A DNA stretch of 64,000 bases from the NCBI RefSeq assembly GCF_900156785.1, contig NZ_FTOP01000007.1, positions 62,001-126,000 on the forward strand, read 5' to 3'. The notes under the pieces were generated by a model that saw nothing but the letters and a program-made list of their open reading frames with translations, had not been told where the DNA came from and did no database searches. The position numbers and the translations under genes are program-made. Below, one piece after another: positions 24,516 to 32,461 of the stretch. Origin of the DNA: Belliella pelovolcani (GTDB lineage Bacteria > Bacteroidota > Bacteroidia > Cytophagales > Cyclobacteriaceae). Numbering within the stretch: the first letter of the stretch is position 1; the number at the start of each line of letters is the position of its first letter.

Positions 24516-25295
24516 TTGAAGCAGCATATCTATCCTTTTTTTTCTTACATCAAATATTGGCTGTATCATGAGGATCAGTACTCCTTACAGTCTCCTGCTA
24601 TCTATAAAATCTACACTGAGCTGCTCTCTTTTATCAAGGAGCGCAAAGCTGTTGATTTAGATTTGGAAGAAATCAGAAAAACACTTCTCAAAGATCAGGA
24701 CATCTTATCCATTGCGGATTTTGGCGCTGGCTCCAAGAAGCTGAAATTAAATGAAAGGAAAACAGGAGAAGTCACCAAACATAGCACAAGTGGGAGAAAA
24801 TTCTCTCAGATTTATCAATATTTCATCAGATTGACTCCTGCTAATCAAGTCTTGGAACTAGGCACCTGTACAGGTATCAATGCGAGATATCTCAGTAGAG
24901 CTACTAAAGGAGATTTTCATACTTTCGAAGGGTCTGAAGCCTTATGGAGAAAAGCCCAAGAATTGCCCACGGATAGCAATAGCAATTACATCTTAGGTAA
25001 AATTGAGGAAACTTTGCCAGAAGTTTTGGATAAAATCAAATCAGTTGATTTTGCTTTGATAGACGCCACACATACATCCGCAGGCACTATGACTTATTTC
25101 AATTTGCTCCTTCCTTATCTTCACGAAAAAAGTATCCTTGCCATAGCTGATATACATTGGTCAAAAGGCATGTATCAAGCTTGGCAAGAAATCAGAAAAC
25201 ATCCAGCTGTAAGTATGGATTTAGATTTTTATGAAGCGGGTATTTTGTTCTTCGACAAAAAACTACCTAAAAGCAGTTACATTCTAAGGCTCTAA
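24516..25295 (+). CDS. Class I SAM-dependent methyltransferase, 259 aa
   Basis: The N-terminal 100 residues are helical. The Rossmann methyltransferase core begins with motif I 'NQVLELGTCTGINARYLSRA'. 'FHTFEGSEALWRKAQEL' (motif II) follows, then 'VDFALIDATHTSAGTMTYFNLLLPYL', 'SILAIADIHWSKGMYQAWQEI' and a final strand. This resembles O-methyltransferase/class I enzymes common in Bacteroidota; the substrate is unknown. The only in-frame start near the 5' end is TTG 24516, directly after apaG, so translational coupling with apaG is likely. The 3' end overlaps the convergent gene by 29 bases. Confidence 0.85.
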   Translation: MKQHIYPFFSYIKYWLYHEDQYSLQSPAIYKIYTELLSFIKERKAVDLDLEEIRKTLLKDQDILSIADFGAGSKKLKLNERKTGEVTKHSTSGRKFSQIYQYFIRLTPANQVLELGTCTGINARYLSRATKGDFHTFEGSEALWRKAQELPTDSNSNYILGKIEETLPEVLDKIKSVDFALIDATHTSAGTMTYFNLLLPYLHEKSILAIADIHWSKGMYQAWQEIRKHPAVSMDLDFYEAGILFFDKKLPKSSYILRL

Positions 25296-25884
25296 CCTTC
25301 TTTTTCCTTAGCCTAATAAATATCTCTGATCCTGCTCTTGGAGGAATAGAATTATGACAAGGAGTCATAGTCAGTATATCGAAATAATCTTCAAAATAAG
25401 ACTGATATTCATCCACAGTTCCTCCAAATGGAGGTCCACCATGTTCAAAAATCCTATTGAACATCACTCCTGCCAACAAGCCATCCTGCTTGAGCAGGCT
25501 GTGAATCTTTTTCGCATAGTCCTGACGCATACGTATAGGTAAAGCACAAAAGAAAGTCTGCTCCAATATTAAATCATATTGAAGTGCATGCTGAAAGAAA
25601 TCTTGATGATGAATTTGATCTTTTGGAAAATCAGGATATTGCTTTTGAAAGGTTTCGAGAGGAAAGTGAGAAAAATCCAAAACATGAATGTTTTCAAAAC
25701 CGTTTTCCCAAGCATAGGCTGCCTCGTGTGCATTACCCGCACCGGGAATCAGGATATGAATTGATTTATCTTCAACTTGGTCTAAAAATTGCTTGATCGG
25801 AGCAGTGGCCTGTCCCACATCCCAGCCTATTTGATTTTGCTCGTATCGAGCAGTCCAGTAGCTTTGATCCAGTGATAGATTCAT
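25267..25884 (-). CDS. TPMT-family SAM-dependent methyltransferase, 205 aa
   Basis: The protein starts 'MNLSLDQSYWTARYEQNQIGWDVGQATAPIKQFLDQ', the W-x-x-R-Y...G-W-D signature of thiopurine/thiol-type methyltransferases. SAM motif I is 'HILIPGAGNAHEAAYAWENGF'. 'VLDFSHFPLETFQKQYP' and 'DLILEQTFFCALPIRMRQDYAKKIHSLLKQDGLLAGVMF' follow, matching the TPMT superfamily. Members act on S, Se, Te or halide acceptors; which applies here is unknown. The start is well marked, and its 5' region faces the coiled-coil gene at 25925. Confidence 0.88.
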   Translation of the reverse strand: MNLSLDQSYWTARYEQNQIGWDVGQATAPIKQFLDQVEDKSIHILIPGAGNAHEAAYAWENGFENIHVLDFSHFPLETFQKQYPDFPKDQIHHQDFFQHALQYDLILEQTFFCALPIRMRQDYAKKIHSLLKQDGLLAGVMFNRIFEHGGPPFGGTVDEYQSYFEDYFDILTMTPCHNSIPPRAGSEIFIRLRKKKVRALECNCF

Positions 25885-25924
25885 GATAAATTATTAATTT
25901 GGCGAAAATACTACGATTTACACG

Positions 25925-26845
25925 ATGAATACCAATTTTGAAAAGGAAAACTCTAGAAAGTCTGATAACGGAAAAAACATCCTCATCATTGTATTGATTA
26001 TCCTGGTAATCATCAGTGGTATCAAGCTCTATTATGACGCTGTTGATCGGAATAAGAAAACCGAAGAAATCTTATTATTATCTGAGGATAACAACGAGAT
26101 CAATAAAAGGTTGGATTCTATTACCTATCAGCTCGATTTAAGAATTCAAGAAATCGAAAAACTAGGTGGAGATGTAGCTGCTTTGGAAGAAATCAGGGAA
26201 CAGCTGATTGCTGAAAGAAACTCTGACAAGAAACGATCGGCTCAAGAAATAGAAGCATTAAATAGGCAAATCAACAGCTACACGGCCGTTTTAAACGAGA
26301 AAGATCAGGAAATCATCAAGCTTAGAGAAGTCAATCAACAGCTGTTTGCCGAAAACCAAGACTTGAAAAGCAGTCAAGCTGAAATCGAAGAAAAAGTAGT
26401 TCAGCTCAACTTACAAAAGGAAGAACTTGAAGAAAAAGTAAGCATTGCTGCTAGACTTAAAGCGGAAAACATCGTCATTGCGGCTGTAAATTCAAGAGGA
26501 AGAGAACGTGAAGATGGCTTTAGGAATAGACAGATAGACCGCTTGAAAATCACTTTCAACCTAGCAGATAATAAAGTAGCTCAAAAGGGGCCAAGAGATA
26601 TCTATGTACAAATCATCGCTCCAAACAATCAACCAATATTTGACATTGCCCGAGGTTCGGGTACTTTCATGATTGACGGACGAGAGGAATTTTACACCAC
26701 ACATCAAGATATTCTCTTTGACAACAGCCGACAATCGCTAACTTATTTTTATGAAAAAGGAAGTAATTATACTTCAGGAAAGTATGAAGTGAGAATCTAT
26801 GCTGATAATTATCAGATTGGAACAGGGAGTTTTGAAGTCAAATAA
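25925..26845 (+). CDS. Single-pass membrane protein with long coiled coil, 306 aa
   Basis: A single TM lies at about residues 19-37 (NILIIVLIILVIISGIKLYY). It is followed by a coiled coil from about 45 to 185 with regular heptads (LRIQEIEKLGGDVAALEEI, LREVNQQLFAENQDL, LQKEELEEKVS). The remaining 120 residues look like a beta domain ('ITFNLADNKVAQKGPRDIYVQIIAPNNQPIF', 'SGKYEVRIYADNYQIGTGSFEV'). The orientation is probably periplasmic. No named family is certain; similar conserved proteins occur in Cytophagales. It sits just upstream of the rpsF promoter. Confidence 0.78.
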   Translation: MNTNFEKENSRKSDNGKNILIIVLIILVIISGIKLYYDAVDRNKKTEEILLLSEDNNEINKRLDSITYQLDLRIQEIEKLGGDVAALEEIREQLIAERNSDKKRSAQEIEALNRQINSYTAVLNEKDQEIIKLREVNQQLFAENQDLKSSQAEIEEKVVQLNLQKEELEEKVSIAARLKAENIVIAAVNSRGREREDGFRNRQIDRLKITFNLADNKVAQKGPRDIYVQIIAPNNQPIFDIARGSGTFMIDGREEFYTTHQDILFDNSRQSLTYFYEKGSNYTSGKYEVRIYADNYQIGTGSFEVK

Positions 26846-26846
26846 T

Positions 26847-26877
26847 TTGGATAAAAAGGATTAAAACTCTACTTTTG
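26847..26877 (+). promoter_or_regulatory. Promoter of the rpsF-rpsR-rplI operon
   Basis: TTG at 26847-26849 and TACTTTTG at 26870-26877 are separated by 20 bases, a full match to the Bacteroidota TTG/TAnnTTTG promoter. It lies 38 bases before the rpsF ATG. Confidence 0.85.
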
Positions 26878-26915
26878 CGGACTGTTTAAATAAACAATAA
26901 TTAAACAAATTAATC

Positions 26916-27284
26916 ATGTTCCAGAAAAATTATGAAACGGTATTCATTTTAACTCCCGTTTTGTCTGATGTTCAGATGAAGGATACCGTAGACAAGTTTG
27001 TAAACTTGTTAAAAGAAGAGGGGGCAGAAATCGTTAATGTGGAAAATTGGGGTCTAAAGAAAATGGCTTATCCAATTCAGAAAAAAAGCACCGGTTTCTA
27101 CGTTTTGATCGAATTCAAGTCAGAGCCAACTTTGATCAAGAAGTTTGAGCTTGAAATCAGAAGAGACGAGAAAGTAATGCGATTCTTGACGACAGTACTA
27201 GACAAGCACAGCTTGGCTTATGCTGAGAAGAGAAGAAAAGGTGAATTTAACAAAAAAGCTGAAGCTAAGGAGGAGCAAGCCTAA
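26916..27284 (+). CDS. rpsF: 30S ribosomal protein S6, 122 aa
   Basis: S6 binds 16S rRNA with S18 in the 30S platform. The sequence '[62 protein letters not shown]' is a clear S6 ferredoxin-like fold. The C-terminal tail is charged and extended ([19 protein letters not shown]). Its TAA stop overlaps the rpsR ATG (TAATG), giving the coupled translation expected for partners made in equal amounts. Confidence 0.98.
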   Translation: MFQKNYETVFILTPVLSDVQMKDTVDKFVNLLKEEGAEIVNVENWGLKKMAYPIQKKSTGFYVLIEFKSEPTLIKKFELEIRRDEKVMRFLTTVLDKHSLAYAEKRRKGEFNKKAEAKEEQA

Positions 27285-27535
27285 TGACACTAAGAAACGA
27301 ACCAATCAACAGAGTAGAGAATAGAAAGAAATACTGCCGATTCAAAAAGAACGGTATCAAGTATATTGACTACAAAGATCCTAACTTCCTTTTGAAGTTT
27401 GTGAATGAGCAAGGTAAAATCCTTCCTAGAAGATTGACCGGTAACTCTGCGAAGTTTCAAAGAAAAGTGGCTAATGCTATTAAAAAAGCAAGACACTTGG
27501 CTTTATTGCCATTCGTAGCAGATGGATTGAAATAA
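27284..27535 (+). CDS. rpsR: 30S ribosomal protein S18, 83 aa
   Basis: The core '[64 protein letters not shown]' is diagnostic for S18, which binds next to S6. The gene overlaps rpsF by one base and is followed by rplI 45 bases later, the conserved S6-S18-L9 order. Confidence 0.98.
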   Translation: MTLRNEPINRVENRKKYCRFKKNGIKYIDYKDPNFLLKFVNEQGKILPRRLTGNSAKFQRKVANAIKKARHLALLPFVADGLK

Positions 27536-27580
27536 TCCACCACTGATCGATTTATTACAAATTTTAAAAAAATTATCAAA

Positions 27581-28024
27581 ATGGAAGTTATTCTTAAAAC
27601 AGACATAAAAGGTTTAGGCTACAAGAATGACCTTGTAGACGTAAAGCCTGGATACGGTAGAAACTACCTGATTCCTCAAGGTTTCGCTGTTTTGGCTACT
27701 GGCTCAAACAAAAGGGTATTGGCTGAAAACATCAAACAAGCTGCTCACAAAGCTGAAAAAATCAAAACTGAAGCTGAAAACCTTGCCACCAAACTGGAAG
27801 GTATCACTTTGGAGATCAAAGCTAAAATCGGTGAATCTGGAAAGATTTTCGGTAAAGTAACTACACTTCAAATCTCTGATGCACTAGCTGCACAAGGTAT
27901 TGAGATTGATAGAAAAAAAATCTCTATCAATGTACCTGTTCAAGCTGCTGGAGAATTCGAAGCTGAGGTTGATCTTCACAGAGAAGTAAAAAGCAACGTG
28001 AAATTTGTAGTTGTAGGTGAATAA
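27581..28024 (+). CDS. rplI: 50S ribosomal protein L9, 147 aa
   Basis: The N-terminal domain 'MEVILKTDIKGLGYKNDLVDVKPGYGRNYLIPQGFAVLAT' carries the L9 signature. A long connecting helix and the C-terminal rRNA-binding domain ('GKIFGKVTTLQISDALAAQGIEIDRKKI') follow. The length is normal. The operon ends in a strong terminator at 28043-28077. Confidence 0.98.
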   Translation: MEVILKTDIKGLGYKNDLVDVKPGYGRNYLIPQGFAVLATGSNKRVLAENIKQAAHKAEKIKTEAENLATKLEGITLEIKAKIGESGKIFGKVTTLQISDALAAQGIEIDRKKISINVPVQAAGEFEAEVDLHREVKSNVKFVVVGE

Positions 28025-28042
28025 TTAGCCAACAATTATCAT

Positions 28043-28077
28043 AAAAAAGGCTTTCCCGAAAGAGAAAGCCTTTTTTT
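28043..28077. terminator. Bidirectional terminator after rplI
   Basis: AAAAAAGGCTTTC and GAAAGCCTTTTTT form a 13-bp stem around CCGAAAGA, with a T-run on either strand. It serves rplI from the left and the convergent small gene at 28083 from the right. Confidence 0.92.
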
Positions 28078-28082
28078 ATGCC

Positions 28083-28331
28083 TCAATTCAAGACAAGTTT
28101 TTCCAAGTCTTCGATAAGCTTCTTAGAAACAGCCCTGGCATTTTCTTCTCTCTTGGATTTGAGTAATTCCAACGCTTTGCTACTTTTCTCAATCACACCT
28201 ACAGGATTCTGATCATATTCATAGCTACCCAAACACCAACTTAGCTCCGCTTGAAGCTGTTCGTCTAGCTTTAGTTTTTCCAATTTTTCCAATGCGCTGA
28301 GCACTGTTTTTTCTAAATTCTTTACTGCCAT
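28083..28331 (-). CDS. Conserved hypothetical helical protein, 82 aa
   Basis: From ATG 28331 the product is MAVKNLEKTVLSALEKLEKL..., a small all-helical protein with the pattern 'LDEQLQAELSWCLGSYEYDQNPVGVIEKSSKALELLKSKR'. No known catalytic motif or membrane segment is present. It looks like a small conserved cytoplasmic protein of the Cytophagales; the function is unknown. A longer frame to 28370 adds 13 residues but lacks a better start. It is monocistronic and ends at the shared terminator. Confidence 0.72.
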   Translation of the reverse strand: MAVKNLEKTVLSALEKLEKLKLDEQLQAELSWCLGSYEYDQNPVGVIEKSSKALELLKSKREENARAVSKKLIEDLEKLVLN

Positions 28332-28499
28332 GTTTTTAAAATTTATAGGGTTAAGAGATATTATTTGCATTAAAACTGCATAAATATTTTTATTTTATCA
28401 AAATTTCTAATAAAATTTAATGAAAATACAATTTTCAAACGATTTCGTAATTGACATCAACTGAAAATTCCATTGATTATCTTTACCAAAAACATTCGC

Positions 28500-29138
28500 A
28501 TGACAAGAAAGCAAACCTTACAGGAAGAATTTGCCAATAGTATCACACATGGCATAGGTGTACTATTCAGTGTGGTAGCCATTTCCTTATTGATCACTTT
28601 CTCTGTAATAGAAGGAACAGCCATTCATATTGTAAGCTGTAGCTTGTTTGGAGGTTCCATATTGCTACTTTATACTTTTTCTACCTTATACCATGCAATA
28701 CAAGAAGAAAGGGTCAAGGCTTGGCTAAGATCCCTAGACCACATTGGGATATACTTCCTTATAGCAGGCACATATACTCCTTTTCTATTATTGACAGTTG
28801 GTGGTACTTTAGGCTGGGTATTTTTTGGGATAATTTGGGGGCTGACTGCCTTTGGAATTATATTCAAGGTCTACTTTACACATAGATTCAAAAAAGCTTC
28901 TCTGATCCTCTATTTAGGTATGGGATGGATGGCTATATTTTTAATCAACCCTCTTTTAAAAAACCTCAGCACAGTAATACTTTCATTGATTGCTGCTGGC
29001 GGTTTAAGCTATACTTTGGGGACCATTTTCTACACGAGACCACAGATGCCTTTTGCCCATACCATATGGCATTTATTCGTACTGGCGGGAACAATTCTAC
29101 ATTTCATAGCCATTATGTTCTTGATTCAAGGAGCTTAA
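28500..29138 (+). CDS. Hemolysin III / TrhA (PAQR) family membrane protein, 212 aa
   Basis: Seven hydrophobic segments are visible. The PAQR signatures are 'EEFANSITHGIGVLFSVVAISLLI' near the N-terminus, 'TLYHAIQEERVKAWLRSLDHIGIYFLIAGTYTPFLLL' in the middle, and 'FAHTIWHLFVLAGTILHFIAIMFLI' at the end. The conserved His, Asp and Ser/Thr residues form the family's metal site. Members affect membrane lipid homeostasis; the 'hemolysin' name is historical. The ATG at 28500 is preferred to a TTG nine codons earlier because it directly precedes the conserved start. Confidence 0.92.
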   Translation: MTRKQTLQEEFANSITHGIGVLFSVVAISLLITFSVIEGTAIHIVSCSLFGGSILLLYTFSTLYHAIQEERVKAWLRSLDHIGIYFLIAGTYTPFLLLTVGGTLGWVFFGIIWGLTAFGIIFKVYFTHRFKKASLILYLGMGWMAIFLINPLLKNLSTVILSLIAAGGLSYTLGTIFYTRPQMPFAHTIWHLFVLAGTILHFIAIMFLIQGA

Positions 29139-29211
29139 GAATTTCACTTTAATTTTTCTTTCTGAAATCTAGGGAATTAAGAAAAACAGGCAAAAAACTT
29201 TGTATTGGTAC

Positions 29212-29242
29212 TTGCATAAAAAAGAAAGTCACCCTACATTTG
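29212..29242 (+). promoter_or_regulatory. Promoter of tRNA-Gln
   Basis: TTG at 29212-29214 and TACATTTG at 29235-29242 are 20 bases apart and lie about 40 bases before the tRNA. This is a full match to the Bacteroidota promoter pattern. Confidence 0.85.
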
Positions 29243-29281
29243 TGACACCTTAAGGAAGAGCAACCACCGAAAAGGTAAAAT

Positions 29282-29354
29282 TGACCGATGGTGTAACTGG
29301 CAACACGTCTGATTTTGGTTCAGAAGAGTCTAGGTTCGAGCCCTAGTCGGTCAA
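29282..29354 (+). tRNA. tRNA-Gln (anticodon TTG)
   Basis: The acceptor arms TGACCGA and TCGGTCA pair, with A as discriminator. The anticodon stem is TCTGA/TCAGA around the loop TTTTGGT, giving anticodon TTG, which reads CAA/CAG. The T-arm is CTAGG-TTCGAGC-CCTAG. CCA is not encoded. It has its own promoter upstream and a terminator right after. The prophage is not integrated here. Confidence 0.95.
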
Positions 29355-29357
29355 CTT

Positions 29358-29392
29358 AATCCGAAGCAAAGCTGCTTCGGATTTTTGTTTTT
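29358..29392 (+). terminator. Terminator after tRNA-Gln
   Basis: AATCCGAAGCA and TGCTTCGGATT form an 11-bp stem with a 4-nt loop, followed by TTTGTTTTT. Confidence 0.93.
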
Positions 29393-29554
29393 AGTCACTT
29401 TTTTAAATAGATACTTTAGGGATCAGTCTTAAAATCTGGGGAGGTTCATAATTTAGCCATAGATATTAGCTAATCTAAAAAATAATAAATCAATATTTGA
29501 AACACCTATATACTGATTCAATCATTGGTAAATGAGCATCTGAAAAAAACCTAA

Positions 29555-29589
29555 CAAAAAAAACCTCTCTAGCTATACTAAAGAGGTTT
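29555..29589 (-). terminator. Terminator of the uxuA-xylA operon
   Basis: On the minus strand AAACCTCT (read as its complement) and AGAGGTTT form an 8-bp stem with a 13-nt loop that runs into seven T. It lies about 24 bases past the xylA stop. Confidence 0.85.
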
Positions 29590-29612
29590 ATACACATTAG
29601 ACCTAAATCAAA

Positions 29613-30926
29613 TTAGATAAATTGATTGAGAATATTTTCATAAAGTTCCTGCTTTCCACTGGTCTGCTTAGGCTCCCCTACTGCTAGTGCATGGCTCCTA
29701 AGGTCTTCTAAGCTCAACTTACCCGCTTCAAAATCCTTTCCTTTGCCGGCATCAAAAGAAGCATATCGATCCTTTCTCAGAGACTTATATTTAGATTTCT
29801 GTAGGATTTGGTCTGCAATTAGTAAAGACCTTGCAAATGCATCCATACTACCAATATGTGCATGAAATAAGTCATCCATATCAGTAGAGTTTCTTCTGAT
29901 CTTAGCATCAAAATTGACACCACCGCCATCGATACCACCACCTTCTAGGATCACCAATTGACATTCAGTGAGTTCCTGTAGGTTGATTGCAAACTGATCT
30001 GTATCCCAACCATTTTGATAATCTCCTCTGTTGGCATCAATACTACCAAGCATACCAGCATCTACAGCTACTTGTAGCTCATGTTGGAAGGTATGTCCTG
30101 CTAGTGTAGCATGATTTACTTCTAAGTTCAATTTGAAATCCTTGTCCAAGCCATGATGTCTCAAGAAACCTACAACTGTAGCAGCATCATAATCATACTG
30201 ATGCTTAGTAGGCTCCATAGGCTTAGGCTCAATCAAGAAATTACCTTTGAACCCCTTGGATCTAGCATAATCTCTTGCCATAGTGAGAAACTGAGCTAGG
30301 TGAGCTGTTTCTCTTTTCATGTCCGTATTGAGTAAAGACATGTAACCTTCTCTACCACCCCAGAACACATAGTTTTCTCCTCCTAATTTGATCGTGGCAT
30401 CGATGGAGTTTTTTACTTGTGTCCCAGCCCAGGCCACTACATCAAAATCAGGATTGGTAGAAGCACCGTTCATGTATCTTGGATTAGAAAACACATTGGC
30501 AGTACCCCAAAGCAATTTGACTCCTGTTTCATTTTGCTTTTGAAGCGCATAGTCGGTAATGATACGCATCCTTTCCTCGTATTCTTCAATCGTAGCTCCT
30601 TCATCGATCAAATCAATATCATGGAAACAATAATAAGGTGCCCCAATCTTAACAAAAAACTCAAAGGCAGCATCCATTTTATCTTTTGCACGCTGAACAG
30701 CATCCTCTTTTTGATCCCAAGGATGGGTAATCGTACCCGGGCCAAATGGATCTGAACCAGTGGCACAGAAAGAATGCCAGTAGGCAATAGCGAATTTAAA
30801 GTGCTCCTTCATGGTCTTGCCCGCGACTACTCTGTTTTCATCATAAAACTTGAAGGCAAAAGGGTTCTGTGACTCTCTACCCTCAAACTTGATCTTGTCA
30901 ATATTAGGAAAATAGGTTTGTGACAT
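29613..30926 (-). CDS. xylA: Xylose isomerase, 437 aa
   Basis: The enzyme converts D-xylose to D-xylulose in the cytoplasm using two divalent metals. It matches class II xylose isomerases in length. The sequence includes '[21 protein letters not shown]', '[15 protein letters not shown]' with the catalytic His/Asp, '[22 protein letters not shown]' and '[20 protein letters not shown]' with the metal-binding Glu. '[19 protein letters not shown]' and 'GSIDANRGD' follow. It is the last gene of the minus operon, 34 bases after xylB, and is followed by a terminator. Confidence 0.98.
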   Translation of the reverse strand: MSQTYFPNIDKIKFEGRESQNPFAFKFYDENRVVAGKTMKEHFKFAIAYWHSFCATGSDPFGPGTITHPWDQKEDAVQRAKDKMDAAFEFFVKIGAPYYCFHDIDLIDEGATIEEYEERMRIITDYALQKQNETGVKLLWGTANVFSNPRYMNGASTNPDFDVVAWAGTQVKNSIDATIKLGGENYVFWGGREGYMSLLNTDMKRETAHLAQFLTMARDYARSKGFKGNFLIEPKPMEPTKHQYDYDAATVVGFLRHHGLDKDFKLNLEVNHATLAGHTFQHELQVAVDAGMLGSIDANRGDYQNGWDTDQFAINLQELTECQLVILEGGGIDGGGVNFDAKIRRNSTDMDDLFHAHIGSMDAFARSLLIADQILQKSKYKSLRKDRYASFDAGKGKDFEAGKLSLEDLRSHALAVGEPKQTSGKQELYENILNQFI

Positions 30927-30960
30927 GTTATTCGTATTTAATTAATTGTTTGATTACTTT

Positions 30961-32451
30961 TTATTTTACTTTTTCTAATGCAGTTAGCCAGGTAGCGTAT
31001 ACTCCTTGATATGCTTCAGTTAGTGATTGATCCGGTTCTAGTGAGGTAATTTTTTCCAAGCCTACAAAAGCATCTGCCTGACTTCCATAATATCCCAAAC
31101 CAATTCCAGCGCCTCTTGCTGCTCCTTGGGAACCATCGGTATCATACAATTCCAGCGCAACTTGATTCATATTGACAAAGGCTTCTCTGAAAAGTGGGCT
31201 CAGGAACATATTTGCATGTCCTGCTTTGACCGTATTCAAATTAAGGCCCATGTCCTTCATGATGTCAAATCCATATGTTAATGCTGCCACGATACCTTCC
31301 TGAGTGGCACGTAGGATATGCTTATGGTCATGCTTAAGGAGGTTGAGATTTTGTAGGCTTGCTCCCACAGGTTTATTCTCCATGATGCGCTCTACCCCAT
31401 TCCCAAAAGGAATAAAAGCAAGCCCATCAGCACCTATGCCTACTTCTGAGGCCAATTGATTCATCTTAGGGTAGGTCAACTGCTCTGACCCTAAGATCCT
31501 CCTCACCCAAGAATTCAATATCCCTGTACCATTGACACAAAGTAACACACCATAACTCGGGTTGGATTGCTGATGATTCACATGGATGAAAGTATTCACC
31601 CTCGACTTGGGATCATAGATGGGCTTCTTGCTCACACCATACACAGTGCCAGAAGTACCTGCAGTAGTTGCCAATTCTCCTTCTTGGAGAACATTCAAAG
31701 ACAAAGCATTATTGGGTTGATCACCTGCTCTATAACAGATTGGAACTCCCGCATTAATACCTAACAAACTTGCTACTTCAGGAGAAACCTTAGACTGCAC
31801 AGAAAAAGATGCTACTGTGTTAGGAATCAATGCAGTATCAATATCATAAGCTTCCAAAAGCTCTTTGCTAATTGCACTTCTCTTATAATCCCAGAAGATC
31901 CCCTCAGAAAGTCCCGTCTCTGAGGTAAGAATCTCTCCACTAAGTCGCATGGCGATGTAATCTCCTGGTAGCATGAACTTGTGAATCTTTTCATAGATCT
32001 GTGGTTCATTTTCTTTGACCCATCGCAATTTGGAAGCTGTGAAATTCCCAGGAGAATTCAATAAATGAGGTAAGCAATAAGATGCTCCAAGTTTCTCAAA
32101 GGCTTGATTACCGATACCCACAGCCCTACTATCACACCAGATAATGGCAGGCCTGAGTACTTGCTGTTCCTTATCTACCAATACCAAACCATGCATTTGA
32201 TAAGATATACCGATAGCTTTAAGTTCGCCCGATTTTAAATCAGCCTTGGATACAATAGCTTTGGTACATGCTACAATATATTCCCACCACATTTCAGGGT
32301 CTTGCTCCGCCCAGTCCTTTTGAGGTGCATTAATAGGCATCTCTACTTTAGGCAATCCCTCTGCTGCTACCACTTTTCCAGTGTCTGCATCAAGAATGGT
32401 AGCCTTTACCGATGAGCTCCCTATATCATACCCTAATAATAAATTTCTCAT
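30961..32451 (-). CDS. xylB: Xylulokinase, FGGY family, 496 aa
   Basis: The kinase phosphorylates D-xylulose for entry into the pentose phosphate pathway. FGGY features are 'LLGYDIGSSSVKATILDADTGKVV' (phosphate 1 loop), 'DWAEQDPEMWWEYI', 'AIGISYQMHGLVLVDKEQQVLRPAIIWCDSRA' and 'AGDQPNNALSLNVLQEGELATTAGTSGTVYGV'. The end has 'KAGHANMFLSPLFREAFVNMNQVALELYDTDGSQGAARGAGIGLG'. The MHG and WCD motifs fit xylulokinases. It lies between the symporter gene (10-base gap) and xylA. Confidence 0.96.
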   Translation of the reverse strand: MRNLLLGYDIGSSSVKATILDADTGKVVAAEGLPKVEMPINAPQKDWAEQDPEMWWEYIVACTKAIVSKADLKSGELKAIGISYQMHGLVLVDKEQQVLRPAIIWCDSRAVGIGNQAFEKLGASYCLPHLLNSPGNFTASKLRWVKENEPQIYEKIHKFMLPGDYIAMRLSGEILTSETGLSEGIFWDYKRSAISKELLEAYDIDTALIPNTVASFSVQSKVSPEVASLLGINAGVPICYRAGDQPNNALSLNVLQEGELATTAGTSGTVYGVSKKPIYDPKSRVNTFIHVNHQQSNPSYGVLLCVNGTGILNSWVRRILGSEQLTYPKMNQLASEVGIGADGLAFIPFGNGVERIMENKPVGASLQNLNLLKHDHKHILRATQEGIVAALTYGFDIMKDMGLNLNTVKAGHANMFLSPLFREAFVNMNQVALELYDTDGSQGAARGAGIGLGYYGSQADAFVGLEKITSLEPDQSLTEAYQGVYATWLTALEKVK

Positions 32452-32461
32452 ATTCTACGCT

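Noticed and set aside
29282-29354. tRNA-Gln as prophage attachment site
   Set aside because: The prophage edge is 15 kb away and no phage gene or duplicated tRNA end lies near this tRNA.
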